Notes: generated by a model from the sequence alone, not told the origin. A stretch of 64,000 nt of DNA from Aurantiacibacter spongiae (GCF_003815535.1 NZ_RPFZ01000001.1:2294001-2358000), one strand, 5' to 3'; numbered from the stretch's first letter, positions 20,736 through 31,200 are shown. Program-made: numbers and translations.

Positions 20736-21443
20736 CTAGCGCACGCGCGGCCCGCCAAAGGGCAGGGGCGGAGGGGGACGGCGCGCGCCGCGGGGCAGCT
20801 GCGCCTGGTAGGCCCGCCCGCAATGTTCGACGCAATAGGGGAAGCCGGGATTCACCTTGTCCCCGCAGAAATGGAAGTCCGGTTCACCCGGGTGCCCCAT
20901 CGGCCAGCGACAGACGCGGTCGTTGAGATCGAGAAGGCTGGTCTTGTCGGCGATCTCCGGGCTGGGCTTGGCCGGGACGAGCCGCCGCGGCGGGGCGGGC
21001 GGAATCGGCGGCTGCTGATCGCCCGGTCCCTGTCGCAGGAAACCGCCGGGGCCGTAGGATACGATCTTGGGCAGGTCAGGCCGCTTTTCTGGATTGGGCT
21101 GAACATTGCCGTCCTGCGTTTTCGCGGCAGCCGGCTTGGCCGCGGTGCCCTCGGACGTGTCCGCGGCCTGTTGCGACGCAGGGGCCGCCGCGGCACCGCG
21201 CGGCTTCGCCTTGGGAGCGGCGGGCTTGGGCGAGGGCGCGGGGGCCGCGCTCTTCTTCTTGCCGTCAGCCTTCTTCTCGTTGGCCTTCACGGGGCTCGGC
21301 CGCGCCTTGAGGCCGAGGCGGTGCGCCTTGCCGATCACCGCATTGCGCGACACGCCGCCCAGTTCGTCGGCAATCTGACTGGCGGTCGATCCGCCTTCCC
21401 ACATCTTGGTCAGCGTCGCGATGCGTTCTTCGGTCCAGCTCAT
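20736..21443 (-). CDS. gcrA: GcrA cell-cycle regulator
   Basis: A 235-residue GcrA. The N-terminal DNA-binding domain (MSWTEERIATLTKMWEGGST, then ELGGVSRNAVIGKAHRLGL) is followed by a long Ala/Pro/Lys linker and a conserved C-terminal domain (CRWPMGHPGEPDFHFCG, then YCVEHCGRAYQ) that contacts sigma-70. GcrA activates GANTC-methylated promoters in alphaproteobacteria. The Cys-rich C-terminal domain is intact. The divergent ABC permease gene starts 67 bases away. Confidence 0.95.
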   Translation of the reverse strand: MSWTEERIATLTKMWEGGSTASQIADELGGVSRNAVIGKAHRLGLKARPSPVKANEKKADGKKKSAAPAPSPKPAAPKAKPRGAAAAPASQQAADTSEGTAAKPAAAKTQDGNVQPNPEKRPDLPKIVSYGPGGFLRQGPGDQQPPIPPAPPRRLVPAKPSPEIADKTSLLDLNDRVCRWPMGHPGEPDFHFCGDKVNPGFPYCVEHCGRAYQAQLPRGARRPPPPLPFGGPRVR

Positions 21444-21510
21444 AAATGTCTCAGTCCAGTTGTCGTGTCTTCGCTTGCCAGCCCGCCTGTCGGCGGATAG
21501 TCGCGGCCCC

Positions 21511-22425
21511 ATGCCCGAGCAAAGCCCGACTGACCAGCGCGGATCCGGCGCGAACGCCGATTCCCACGCCATGGACCTGATGGGGCACGGCGCGAACGCC
21601 GGACGCCGCTTCGCGCCCAAGGGGGAGCCGCAGATTACCGGCTTCAACCGGATCGGGCTGTGGAGCCTCTATATTAAGGAGATACGCCGGTTTCTCAAGG
21701 TCCAGACGCAGACGGTCTGGGCGCCAGCGGTGACGACGTTGCTGTTCCTGGTCATCTTTACCGTCGCGCTGGGCCGTTCGGGGCGCGAGGTGCTGGGTTA
21801 CGATTTCGGCACCTTCGTCGCGCCGGGCCTCATCATGATGGGCATGATGCAGAACGCCTTCGCCAATTCCAGCTTCTCGCTACTCGCCGGCAAGTTGCAG
21901 GGGACGATCATCGACCTGCTGATGCCGCCTTTGTCGGAAGCCGAGTTGATGATCGCCATCGTCGGTGCCGCGATGACCCGCGCGGTCATGGTAGGCGCAG
22001 CGGTAGCCTTTGCGATGTGGCTCTATCCTGACGTCCACCTCCATGCCGCGCACCCCTGGGCTATCGTCTGGTTCGGCCTGATGGGTGCGGCGATGCTGTC
22101 GATATTCGGCTTGCTGGCCAGTATCTGGGCGGAGAAGTTCGATCACAACGCCGCCATCACCAACTTCATCGTCGCGCCGCTCTCGCTGTTGTCCGGGACG
22201 TTCTACGTTATCAGCAATCTCGCTCCGTTGTTCCAGACGATAAGCCGGGCCAACCCGTTCTTCTACATGATTTCAGGCTTCCGCTACGGCTTCCTCGGGG
22301 TGAGCGACATCGGCAACGACAACGCGCACGTCGTCGGCGCCGCGATCGGTGTGGGCGTGCTCAACCTGGTATTGGGATATGTCACTTACCGCGTGCTGAA
22401 GAGCGGCTGGAAGATCAAGAGCTAG
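21511..22425 (+). CDS. ABC-2 type transport permease
   Basis: A 304-residue membrane protein with six hydrophobic segments in the ABC-2 pattern: VTTLLFLVIFTVALGR, FVAPGLIMMGMMQNAFANSS near residue 110, LSIFGLLASIWAEKFDH, and NPFFYMISGFRYGFLGVSD near residue 250. It is the permease of an exporter (polysaccharide or drug type), but no ATP-binding gene is next to it. The ATG at 21511 (MPEQSPTDQRGSGANADSHA) gives an unusually long polar N-terminus of about 45 residues; an internal start is possible. Confidence 0.85.
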   Translation: MPEQSPTDQRGSGANADSHAMDLMGHGANAGRRFAPKGEPQITGFNRIGLWSLYIKEIRRFLKVQTQTVWAPAVTTLLFLVIFTVALGRSGREVLGYDFGTFVAPGLIMMGMMQNAFANSSFSLLAGKLQGTIIDLLMPPLSEAELMIAIVGAAMTRAVMVGAAVAFAMWLYPDVHLHAAHPWAIVWFGLMGAAMLSIFGLLASIWAEKFDHNAAITNFIVAPLSLLSGTFYVISNLAPLFQTISRANPFFYMISGFRYGFLGVSDIGNDNAHVVGAAIGVGVLNLVLGYVTYRVLKSGWKIKS

Positions 22426-22450
22426 GCGACGATGGCCTGCCGTCCCGGCG

Positions 22451-22831
22451 TCAGTGCGTCAGACTGCGCCTGAGACGATAGCGACCGCCACGAAATTCCT
22501 CGAACAGTTGATCGACCTGCGGATGGTCGATCGGTTCGCCATCGTCGTCCATCAGCAGGTTCTGCTGACTGACATAGGCGACGTAAGAACTTTCCTCGTT
22601 CTCGGCGAGCAGATGGTAGAAAGGCTGGTTGCGACGCGGACGCTGACCTTCGGGAATCTGTTCGTACCACTCATCCGAATTGGCGTAGACCGGGTCGATG
22701 TCGAAGATCACGCCGCGAAAGTCGTGGTTGCGATGCCGCACAACGTCGCCGATGGCAAAGCGCGCACGCGAACGGCGTGGCACCTTGATGGTGCGACCGG
22801 CAGTGGCGGAATAGAATTGCGAACGGTCCAT
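22451..22831 (-). CDS. hspQ: Heat shock protein HspQ
   Basis: A 126-residue HspQ/YccV-like protein. FAIGDVVRHRNHDFRGVIFD and the family motifs EWYEQIPEGQRPRRNQPFYH and YVAYVSQQNLL are all present. HspQ is a small hemimethylated-DNA-binding or protease-adaptor protein. It is convergent with the ABC permease (25 bases between stops). Confidence 0.93.
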   Translation of the reverse strand: MDRSQFYSATAGRTIKVPRRSRARFAIGDVVRHRNHDFRGVIFDIDPVYANSDEWYEQIPEGQRPRRNQPFYHLLAENEESSYVAYVSQQNLLMDDDGEPIDHPQVDQLFEEFRGGRYRLRRSLTH

Positions 22832-22992
22832 ACGCGCCGAATATATGCCCCTTTGACGCGGGAACAAGCGGTCCGCAAACTCTCGTCCCCGCTTTTCGCG
22901 TCGAGTGTGGCCGCAGGGGCTTGGCAAGCCGCGCCCCTTTCGCTAACCGCCGCGCTTCCCAAGCGACCGCGGGTTGACGATGCCTGTCTTGC

Positions 22993-23083
22993 GGAGAGGT
23001 GCCGGAGTGGTCGAACGGGGCGGTCTCGAAAACCGTTGAGCCCTTCTGGGGTTCCGAGGGTTCGAATCCCTCCCTCTCCGCCA
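22993..23083 (+). tRNA. tRNA-Ser (anticodon CGA)
   Basis: A 91-base tRNA with encoded CCA. Acceptor GGAGAGG (22993-22999) pairs with CCTCTCC before the discriminator G. The anticodon loop CTCGAAA is flanked by CGGT/ACCG, giving anticodon CGA, which reads UCG serine codons. The long variable arm is that of a class II tRNA, and the T-loop GGTTCGAATCC is clear. Its 3' 17 bases are the integration site of the adjacent element, so the tRNA remains intact. Confidence 0.96.
23067..23083. repeat. att core, tRNA side
   Basis: TCCCTCCCTCTCCGCCA, the last 17 bases of tRNA-Ser, is identical to 40541-40557. It is the crossover region of tyrosine-recombinase insertion. The bases on either side differ between the two copies, so the identity is exactly 17 bp. 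Confidence 0.9.
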
Positions 23084-23142
23084 ATCATTCCCAAGTGCCG
23101 CAGTTTTGCTGAAATCCCAGCATTTCAGAGGTTTTTAACGCT

Positions 23143-23168
23143 TCTGCTGCTACATTTCCTGCTACACA
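23143..23168. repeat. Probable integrase arm-type site, left end
   Basis: It contains TGCTACA-TTTCC-TGCTACA, an internal direct repeat with 12-bp period. The whole 26-bp string recurs at 40453-40478 with one change (T to G). It lies 60 bp inside the left att core, the position expected for integrase arm sites. A CTGAAAT/ATTTCAG inverted repeat at 23109-23128 lies between the core and this site. Confidence 0.65.
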
Positions 23169-23196
23169 ATGTGCCGTTGCAGGGGGTGGCTTTCCT

Positions 23197-24816
23197 ATGA
23201 AGGCGGTCAAAGGCTACCGCTACCTGTTTAGGCGCGGGGATCAGTTATATTTTCGCCGCAGGGTGCCATTGAGTGCACGGGCTGCGTTCGATAATCGCAA
23301 AGAAGTCCAGAAGTCGCTGGGCACCGGCACCATCACCGAAGCTCGGCATCTTCTGGCGATCGAGGTGGCCACTTTCGACAAGATGATTGCGGATGCTGCC
23401 GGAAAGCCTGTGGCAGATGCACTGCGGCAAATCGCTTCCGGCAAGCAGCCTAGCCGGGTCGAGATAGAGGAGACGGTTCGCCAATGGCTTGCTGAACGTG
23501 TCGAGCGGGCCGCAGCCAGCGAATTGGTCTCAATCCATCACGATGATGCACAACGCCTATGGCAAGGGCTTCAGGCACAAGTCGAGAACGTGAGGCAGGG
23601 GATTGGTCTCGGAGCAGACGAACCGGCTATCACAACCGTCTGGCTTGCAGAAAGCATTTGCGAGGCAGCAGGCTGGGAGATCGAGCAAGGTTCGAGCCAA
23701 TGGCAGCAACTTCTCCGGTTGTTGGGCCGGGGGCAGATAGAGGCCAATGACTGGCTCGCTGCTGACCTGAATGGCGATGCACGGACTATTCAGGACACCC
23801 GGTTCGCGCCTGAACAATATCGGCTCGACGAGCAGCGGTTGGCAGAGCGCCGTGCGCGCGCCCCGGTCCCGATCACTGAAATGCTAGAAGGTTACCTGAA
23901 AGAACATGAGCCTACACCGGCCACCGAGAAAGTGTGGCGACGGCATATTGGGCGTTTCATCGAGTTCCTTGGACATAACGATGCCACGCGGGTCACGCTC
24001 GCCAATGTGGTGGCGTGGAAGTTCAGCTTGCTTGAGCAGCCTTCCGAGGGAGGCAAGGCCAAGAGTGCCCGAACCGTTCGCGACAGCTATCTCCCTGCCG
24101 TCCGCTCTGTGTTCAAATGGGCGGCGGGAAACGGCAAAATAGCTCACAACCCTGTAGCGGGTGTCGTGATGGCCGGGAAGCGCAAGCCGCCCATCAGGGA
24201 TAAGGGGCTTACGGATGATGAGGCGCATTTAATACTGGCCGCCACCCTGACGCTGCCCCCGGATCGTCTAAGTCCGGAGCGCAAGTTCGCCCGGCGTTGG
24301 GTTCCTTGGCTTTGCGCCTACACGGGGGCGCGAGTAAACGAGATGACCCAACTTCGGGCAGAAGATGTAAAGAGAGATGGCCGCATCTGGACGATATATA
24401 TCACTCCCGAAGCGGGCGGGGTAAAGGACGGCAACCCCCGGACGGTGCCGCTTCATCCGCACATTCTCGATCAGGGTTTCCTTCGGGCGATCTCGGGGAA
24501 AGTCGGCCCGTTGTTCTACGATCCATCCCTTCATCGCGGAGGCAGCCGCAGTCATCCGCAATACAAAAAGGTGGGTGAATATCTGGCGCGCTGGGTGCGG
24601 GAGGTTGGTGTTTCTGATCCCGGTGTGTGGCCCAACCATGGATGGCGACATCGGTTCAAGACGCAGGCTCGCATCGTAGGAATGGACCCCGAAACCCGCG
24701 ACGCCATTCAGGGTCACGTGCCTAGGACGGAGGGGGAAGCCTACGGTGGCACGCCAGCGGAGGTATCATGGCGAGAGATCAAGAAATTGCCCCGTTATAG
24801 GATAGAAGGTGTCTGA
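23197..24816 (+). CDS. int: Tyrosine-type site-specific integrase
   Basis: A 539-residue integrase. The N-terminal part YLFRRGDQLYFRRRVPLSAR is the DUF6538-type start typical of proteobacterial island integrases. A SAM-like core-binding domain follows (about residues 225-325). The catalytic domain shows GARVNEMTQL with the first Arg near residue 376, NHGWRHRFKTQ (HxxR near residue 485), GHVP, and the nucleophile Tyr in GEAYGG near residue 515. It catalyses integration into the adjacent tRNA gene. It is complete and probably active. Confidence 0.95.
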   Translation: MKAVKGYRYLFRRGDQLYFRRRVPLSARAAFDNRKEVQKSLGTGTITEARHLLAIEVATFDKMIADAAGKPVADALRQIASGKQPSRVEIEETVRQWLAERVERAAASELVSIHHDDAQRLWQGLQAQVENVRQGIGLGADEPAITTVWLAESICEAAGWEIEQGSSQWQQLLRLLGRGQIEANDWLAADLNGDARTIQDTRFAPEQYRLDEQRLAERRARAPVPITEMLEGYLKEHEPTPATEKVWRRHIGRFIEFLGHNDATRVTLANVVAWKFSLLEQPSEGGKAKSARTVRDSYLPAVRSVFKWAAGNGKIAHNPVAGVVMAGKRKPPIRDKGLTDDEAHLILAATLTLPPDRLSPERKFARRWVPWLCAYTGARVNEMTQLRAEDVKRDGRIWTIYITPEAGGVKDGNPRTVPLHPHILDQGFLRAISGKVGPLFYDPSLHRGGSRSHPQYKKVGEYLARWVREVGVSDPGVWPNHGWRHRFKTQARIVGMDPETRDAIQGHVPRTEGEAYGGTPAEVSWREIKKLPRYRIEGV

Positions 24817-24894
24817 TCGGCGGCAGCTTGCCAAGCTCGCGCAACCAATGGTCTCCTGCGGTTTTCGCTGTAAACCGTTTCGCGCGCCAGCTTC

Positions 24895-25365
24895 CTATAC
24901 AGGCAGTCCGAAATATCGTCGCAGAGACTGATGCGTGATTGGTGATACCGCATATTTCCCATCCGGATCATCCATCCCGGACCAGTTGTTCCAAGCGAGG
25001 AAGTAGGCGTTCCTGTCGCCGGTCAGCGCGCGGGTTCGTCGTGTGGTGGCTGACTGGAACTTGCGGATGTCGATCCCAAGCTCGGTTAGTTGGTGCGCGT
25101 TGACCACGGGTCCGTGCTCGGCGATGACACGAGCGCCTGCCCGCACCTCGTCCGATGCCCGCTCCATCCACCTGCCGATGTATTTGTGAGTGATGTCCTC
25201 TAGGTTCGCCACATGGACGCCCTCGAACTCATCGCGCCAGTCCGGAGCAGGGACAAGAGCCGAAACCGGAAGGCTGCCCACCTCATCTACGAAGCGCCGG
25301 AGTATTTCGTCGCGGGTGGATTGGCTGAACCGTGCGAGGTCATCCGCAGTGAGCACGATATTCAT
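24895..25365 (-). CDS. Hypothetical protein beside the integrase
   Basis: A 156-residue ORF, MNIVLTADDLARFSQSTRDE at the start and SPITHQSLRRYFGLPV at the end. It is charged, soluble and probably helical, with a region TELGIDIRKFQSATTRRTRA that could form a winged or helix-turn-helix surface. I recognise no family. It is transcribed towards the integrase and divergently from hsdM, sharing the 188-bp region that holds the GTGCAAC palindrome. It may be a regulator of the restriction operon, by position only. Confidence 0.6.
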   Translation of the reverse strand: MNIVLTADDLARFSQSTRDEILRRFVDEVGSLPVSALVPAPDWRDEFEGVHVANLEDITHKYIGRWMERASDEVRAGARVIAEHGPVVNAHQLTELGIDIRKFQSATTRRTRALTGDRNAYFLAWNNWSGMDDPDGKYAVSPITHQSLRRYFGLPV

Positions 25366-25438
25366 TGAACAGGGCCTTCGCTGGTCGAGGACTACCTGAT
25401 CCGGATAGAACTATTGCTTGAAGGTCAGGTAAATGCGC

Positions 25439-25454
25439 GTGCAACCCGTTGCAC
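25439..25454. promoter_or_regulatory. Perfect 16-bp palindrome between the hypothetical gene and hsdM
   Basis: GTGCAACCCGTTGCAC has two perfect 7-bp arms around CC. It is 99 bp before the hsdM ATG and 73 bp before the divergent start, in the only intergenic space of the restriction operon. It is likely an operator for one or both genes; the binding protein is not identified. Confidence 0.55.
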
Positions 25455-25553
25455 GGCTACGACCACATTGATTGTCAATTCTTCCCCGCATAGGGTGAGC
25501 CCATTCAATCTTGGCACTCGATCAATGGGTTCGCCGGGGCGCTCGGGGGATCA

Positions 25554-27053
25554 ATGGCGAAGCTGACGCAACAAGAACTTGAACGGCATCTATGGGGCGC
25601 GGCTGACATCCTGCGCGGCACGGTCGATGCCGGTGACTACAAGCAATATATCTTCGGCCTGCTGTTCTATAAGCGCCTGTGCGACGTGTGGGACGAGGAG
25701 TTCGAGGCGCTGCTTGCCGAGACGGGCGACAGGCAGGAAGCAGCCGACCCGGACGAACACCGTTTCCACGTCCCCGCAGAGCATCGCTGGGATGCGGTGC
25801 GCCAGCAATCGACACAGATCGGCCAGCGGCTCAACAACGCGCTGGCAGCCATCGAAGATGCCAATCTGCGACTACGCGGCGTTTTTGGATCGGTGGACTT
25901 CGCCAATCAGGATCGTTTCTCCGACGCTTTGCTGGAAAAGCTGCTCGCCCATTTCGAGGAATACCGGCTGCGCAACGCCGATGTGCCTGCCGACATGCTG
26001 GGCGATGCCTATCTCTATCTCATCAAGCAGTTTGCCGAAGGCGCGGGCAAGAAGGGCGGCGAGTTCTACACTCCGCGCTCCATTGTCCGGCTCATGGTCG
26101 AAATCGTCGAGCCGCGCCCCGGCATGTCGATCTACGATCCCACCTGCGGCTCGGCTGGCATGTTGCTCGAAGCGGTGCAGTATCTGAAGGACCGGGGCGA
26201 GGATGCGCGCAGCCTATCGCTCTACGGGCAGGAAAAGAACTTCGCCACCTGGGGCATCGCCGAGATCAACCTGTTCCTGCACGATGTGAACGACGCCTTC
26301 ATCGCCAAGGGCGATACGATCCTCTCGCCCAAGCGATACGATCCCAAGGCGGGCGAGTTCGTGGAAGGGGTGGGGGCCTATGACCGGGTGCTCGCCAATC
26401 CGCCGTTTTCGGAAAAGCAGTGGGGGCATGAGGTCTGGAAGAACGGCGACCCGTTCGGGCGCGATACCTATGGCTGCCCGCCCAAGGGCTATGGCGATCT
26501 CGCCTTCGTCCAGCACATGCTTGCCAGCCTGAAGGATGACGGGATGCTGGCGGTGGTGGTGCCGCACGGCGTCCTGTTCCGTGGCGGGGCCGAAGGGCGG
26601 ATCAGGGAGGCCATGCTGGCCGCAGACGTGATCGAGGCGGTCGTGGGCCTTGCGCCCAACCTTTTCTACGGAGCGGGCATACCTGCGGCTCTGCTGGTGT
26701 GCCGGGCCAAAAAGCATGCCGAGCGCAAGGGCAAGGTGCTGATCGTCAACGGCGATGCGACCTACCAGCCGGGCAAGGCACAGAACTTCCTGTCCGACGA
26801 GCATGTGCGCACGCTGGCCGAGGCCGTGCATGGCTTCGTCGATGTCGAGAAGCTGGCGCGGGTGGTTCCGGTGGAGGAGATTGCCGCCAACGGCCACAAC
26901 CTCAACATCAGCCGCTATGTGCAGACCCACGCGGATGCCGAGGAGGTCGATGTCGCGGCAGAAGTGGCTAAGCTGCAAGACCTGATCGCCAAGCGCGACG
27001 AGGCGGAAGCCGTGATGTTTATGCACCTGCGGAGGCTCGGCTATGTCGAGTAA
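25554..27053 (+). CDS. hsdM: Type I restriction-modification DNA methyltransferase, HsdM
   Basis: A 499-residue N6-adenine methylase. It has the HsdM N-terminal helical domain (LWGAADILRGTVDAGDYKQY), the SAM-binding site SIYDPTCGSAGMLLEAVQ near residue 195, the catalytic NPPF in RVLANPPFSEKQWG near residue 281, and the C-terminal domain contacting HsdS. It methylates adenines of the host recognition sequence. GGGGGATCA precedes the ATG. It overlaps hsdS by 11 bases. Confidence 0.96.
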   Translation: MAKLTQQELERHLWGAADILRGTVDAGDYKQYIFGLLFYKRLCDVWDEEFEALLAETGDRQEAADPDEHRFHVPAEHRWDAVRQQSTQIGQRLNNALAAIEDANLRLRGVFGSVDFANQDRFSDALLEKLLAHFEEYRLRNADVPADMLGDAYLYLIKQFAEGAGKKGGEFYTPRSIVRLMVEIVEPRPGMSIYDPTCGSAGMLLEAVQYLKDRGEDARSLSLYGQEKNFATWGIAEINLFLHDVNDAFIAKGDTILSPKRYDPKAGEFVEGVGAYDRVLANPPFSEKQWGHEVWKNGDPFGRDTYGCPPKGYGDLAFVQHMLASLKDDGMLAVVVPHGVLFRGGAEGRIREAMLAADVIEAVVGLAPNLFYGAGIPAALLVCRAKKHAERKGKVLIVNGDATYQPGKAQNFLSDEHVRTLAEAVHGFVDVEKLARVVPVEEIAANGHNLNISRYVQTHADAEEVDVAAEVAKLQDLIAKRDEAEAVMFMHLRRLGYVE

Positions 27054-28221
27054 CATGGCCGAACTGATCCGGGATACAGATGCGATGCCGGAAGGGTGGC
27101 GCACTGCGCCATTCAGTGCGTTGGCTGACTACGTGAATGGCCGGGCTTTCAAGCCAGAGGATTGGGGAACGGAGGGCTTGCCGATCATTCGGATCGCACA
27201 GATCACCAACCCCGACGCCGAGACCAACTTCTTTGATGGTGCGGTCGATCCGCGTAACCTGATCGACGACGATGACCTGATCTTCTCATGGTCAGCCACG
27301 CTGGCTGTAATGCGGTGGCGCAAGGGGCCAGCGGTCCTCAATCAGCACTTGTTCAAAGTAACGCCCGCTGAGGGTATCGACCGTGACTGGCTCCAGTTTC
27401 GACTTGATGCTTCGATACCCGATCTTGCCGATGAGGCACACGGCACCACAATGAAGCATATCCGAAAGGGGACGCTTTCGTCGCAAAGCACGATTGTCCC
27501 CCCCCTCGACGAGCAGCGGCGGATCGCCGAGGTGCTGCGGTCGGTGGATGAGGCGATTGCTGCGGCGGATGGCGTCATTTCCCAGTTGCAAGAGACACGG
27601 GGCCTTCGACTTGAAGCACTGATGGCTCTGCCGGGAACGTATCGCCGGATTGATGAGGTCTGCCGATTAAGCGGCGGCAACGGTTTCCCAATCAAGCATC
27701 AAGGCAAAGCAGCAGGCCAATACCCATTCGCTAAGGTCTCCGACATGAACCGGCCCGGCAATGAGGTGCAGATGCGCAACGCAGAGAACTATGTTGATGA
27801 AGCCGACCTCCGAACGCTGAAAGCAAAGACATTTCCGGTTGGCACAACCTTCTTCCCGAAGGTCGGAGCCACGCTGCTGACAAACAAGCGTCGGATTGCC
27901 GCTGTCGAGATGCTGGTGGACAACAATGTAATGGGCGCGGTCGCCACAGATATTGACCCTTGGTTTCTCTATTACGCCTTCTGCACCATCGACATGGCAG
28001 ATTACGTCCAGCCGGGTGCTGTCCCTTCCGTGAACCAGCGCACAATCGGCCAGATCATGATCCCAGTGCCGGATAGGGCGGCACAGGAGGAGTTTGTGGA
28101 AACCATGCGTGACTTGGACGCTGCTATCGAAATGCAGTCGGATGCACTGGCGCAACTGACGGCAACGAAACAATCCCTGATGGCCGACCTTCTCTCTGGT
28201 CGCGTGCGAGTTCCTGCATGA
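27043..28221 (+). CDS. hsdS: Type I restriction-modification specificity subunit, HsdS
   Basis: A 392-residue HsdS with two target-recognition domains: the first in residues 17-150 (GWRTAPFSALADYVNGRAFK), the second in residues 205-340. Each is followed by a conserved helical spacer (LDEQRRIAEVLRSVDEAIAA, and the degenerate EEFVETMRDLDAAIEMQ). It sets the bipartite DNA target. An upstream GGAGGCT favours the start at 27043; an in-frame ATG at 27055 is also possible. It overlaps hsdR by 4 bases. Confidence 0.94.
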   Translation: MSSNMAELIRDTDAMPEGWRTAPFSALADYVNGRAFKPEDWGTEGLPIIRIAQITNPDAETNFFDGAVDPRNLIDDDDLIFSWSATLAVMRWRKGPAVLNQHLFKVTPAEGIDRDWLQFRLDASIPDLADEAHGTTMKHIRKGTLSSQSTIVPPLDEQRRIAEVLRSVDEAIAAADGVISQLQETRGLRLEALMALPGTYRRIDEVCRLSGGNGFPIKHQGKAAGQYPFAKVSDMNRPGNEVQMRNAENYVDEADLRTLKAKTFPVGTTFFPKVGATLLTNKRRIAAVEMLVDNNVMGAVATDIDPWFLYYAFCTIDMADYVQPGAVPSVNQRTIGQIMIPVPDRAAQEEFVETMRDLDAAIEMQSDALAQLTATKQSLMADLLSGRVRVPA

Positions 28222-31200
28222 GCGAATACCGCCTCGCCGAGAAGCCCGCGCTCGATGCGCTGGCCACGATGGGTTGGCAGTTGCTGTCCCCGACGCAGGC
28301 GTTGGCGAAGCGCGAGGAGGAGAACCGCGTAATCCTCAAGCCGGTGCTGATGGAGGCGCTCCGCAGGCTTAATGGCATTGGCGTGGAGGATGCCGAGGCG
28401 ATCTACAACGATCTCGCCACCCTGTCCGACAATGAGGAATGGCAAAAGAAGCTGCGCGGCAGTTATTCGCGCCGCCTGTCCGGCGAGAACCGCGATAGCA
28501 CCGTGGTGCTGATCGACTTTAAGAACCCCAGCCGTAACAGCTTCCACGTCACCAACCAGTTCCGCGTCGCCGCGCAGCGGCCTCGCGTGCCGGACATCGT
28601 GCTGTTCGTGAACGGCATCCCGCTGGTAGTGATCGAGGCCAAGTCTCCGCTGAAGGGCACGGCCACCGGCGACGAGGCGCATGAGCAAATCCGCCAGTAT
28701 GAGCGGGACATCCCCCGGCTGTTTCACTCCAACGCTTACAACATCCTCACCGATGGGATGAAAACCGAATACGGGGCAACCGGCGCACCCGCGCAGTTCT
28801 ACGGCCCGTGGAACGACGCATGGCCGCGCGTCCGCGAGGACTTCGCCGATGCGCTGGCGAAAGACCTATGGTGCCTATGCGAGCCAAGCCGCCTGCTCGA
28901 TCTGCTCGCGCACTTCATCGTGTTCGAGACCGATCCGGAGACGGGCCGCAAGATCAAGAAGGTTTGCCGCTATCAGCAGTTCCGCGCGGTCAACAAGGCG
29001 GTGCAACGGGTTGCAGCGGGAGAGCACCGGAAGGGCCTCGTCTGGCACACGCAGGGCAGCGGCAAGAGCCTCACCATGGTGTTCCTTGCCCTGAAGCTGA
29101 AAACGCACCTAACGCTCGATGCGCCGACGCTGGCCAACCCCAACATTCTCGTGCTCACCGACCGGATCGACCTCGACGATCAGATTTCCAAGACCTTCGT
29201 CGCCTGCGGTCTACCCAACCCGTCACAATGCGGATCGGTGGCGGCGCTGCGCGAGGCAGTGAATAAGGGCGGCAACGGGCAAATCCTGCTCTCGACGATT
29301 TTCAAGTTCGCCGGATCGAAGGAACCCATCCCGAACTCGGCCAACTGGATCGTGCTGGTAGACGAGTGCCACCGCACGCAGGAGAAGGACTTGGGCGCGT
29401 TTCTGCAAGCGACGCTGCCGGATGCCCATTTCTACGGTTTCACCGGCACGCCGATCAAATCGGACGACAAGAACACCTTCCAGCGGTTCTCGGTCGCTGA
29501 CGAGCGATACCTCGACAAATATGGCATCGACGACGCCGTGCGCGACGGTGCCACGGTGCCAATCCTTTACGAAGGCCGGAAAACCGATTGGGCGATCAAC
29601 GAGGCGGAAATAGACATCCTATTCGACCGCTGGTTCGTCGATCTGCCCGATGACAAGCGCGAGGAACTGAAGGCCAAGGGCCTGACGCTCGCCACCATCG
29701 CCAAGCACCCGGAACGGGTCCGCCTGATCGCGATGGACATTTGGGAGCACTTCAAGGCGGTCTGCCAGCCTGATGGATACAAGGCGCAGATCGTGGCCGT
29801 GGATCGTGAGGCTGTGGTGCTCTACCGCGCCGCGCTCTCCACTGTCATCGCCGCCGATCTGGTGCGCGACAGGATGGAGGCCGGGGAAGCAGAGGAGCGG
29901 GCCAATGCCATGATCGCCTGCGTCTATTCCAAAAGCCAAGAGGATAACAAACCGAGCGAGAACGCGGACGTTGCCAAGCTGCGCGGCGCGCTAGAGGAGC
30001 ATTACCTCGACGACGAGGCCGAGAAGGAAGTGAAGAAACGCTTCAAGGTGCGCGGGGCCGATCCGCAGTTCCTGATCGTGTGCGACAAGCTGCTGACTGG
30101 CTTCGACGCCCCGGTCGAGCATGTCATGTATCTCGACAAGCCGCTGAAGGAGCACAACCTTCTCCAAGCCATTGCCCGGACCAATCGCACCCATGCGTTC
30201 ACGGGCGAGGATGGCGGAACCATCGAAAAGCCGAATGGCCGGATCGTCGATTACATCGGCGTGACCAACAATCTCGACGAGGCGCTGAAGTCCTACCGTT
30301 CGGAAGATGTCGAGAACGCGATGCGAGACATCGCCATACTGCGCAATGACCTGAAGGAAGCGCACGCCCGTTACCGCGCGCAGAAGCGGGCGATGAAGCT
30401 CGACGGGCTCGATGAGAAGGCCGCTGCCTACACCGCCGCAAAGCTCGCTGCCGAAGGCGATGAGGACGACTGGTTCGACCTTCAGCGCCTGACCCGCACC
30501 TTCATCAAAGCCTATGCGGACCTTTCGCCTGATCCGGCAATCCTGGACTTCACCGCCGAAGTGAAATGGGCAGCCGCCTTCCTGCGCTTGGCAACGCAGG
30601 CTATCTCGAAGGACGAGAGCCTCGATCACCGCAGCTATTCCGGCAAGATCAGGGAAATGCTTGAGCAGCACGTCCATGCGACGGGTCTCTCGACAACGAT
30701 CAAGCTGCGCAACATCACCGATCCCGAGTTCGCCGACGACTTCGATACCGCCGACATGAGCGACGACGATTTGCAGGAAGCCTTCGTGCGCAAATCCGCC
30801 GAACTTCGCCGTGTCACCCGCGAACTGCTAGACAAGAACCCGGCGCAATACGGTCGCTTCTCCGAGCGCGTGATCGAGATCATTCGCCGGTTCGAGGAAG
30901 GTCAGCTTGCCGCCGCTGATGGCCTGCGAGACTTCGAGAACCTGACCGGCGACATTCAGGCAGAGAAGGGCGCGCACTCTGATCTCGGCATGGATGAGCA
31001 CACCTTTTCAATTCTGCGCATCATCGAAGCCATTGTGCCGGACGCCGATGCGCGCGCAATGCAGGATGCCGCCATAGGGATCGGGGCAATTTACGCGGAT
31101 GCTGCGGCGACCCAGCCCGCCTTCACGCACATGGAGGATTACCTGCGCAGTCTGCGCCAACAAACCCGGCGTATCCTCACCGAGCGCGGCATCGGTGAGA

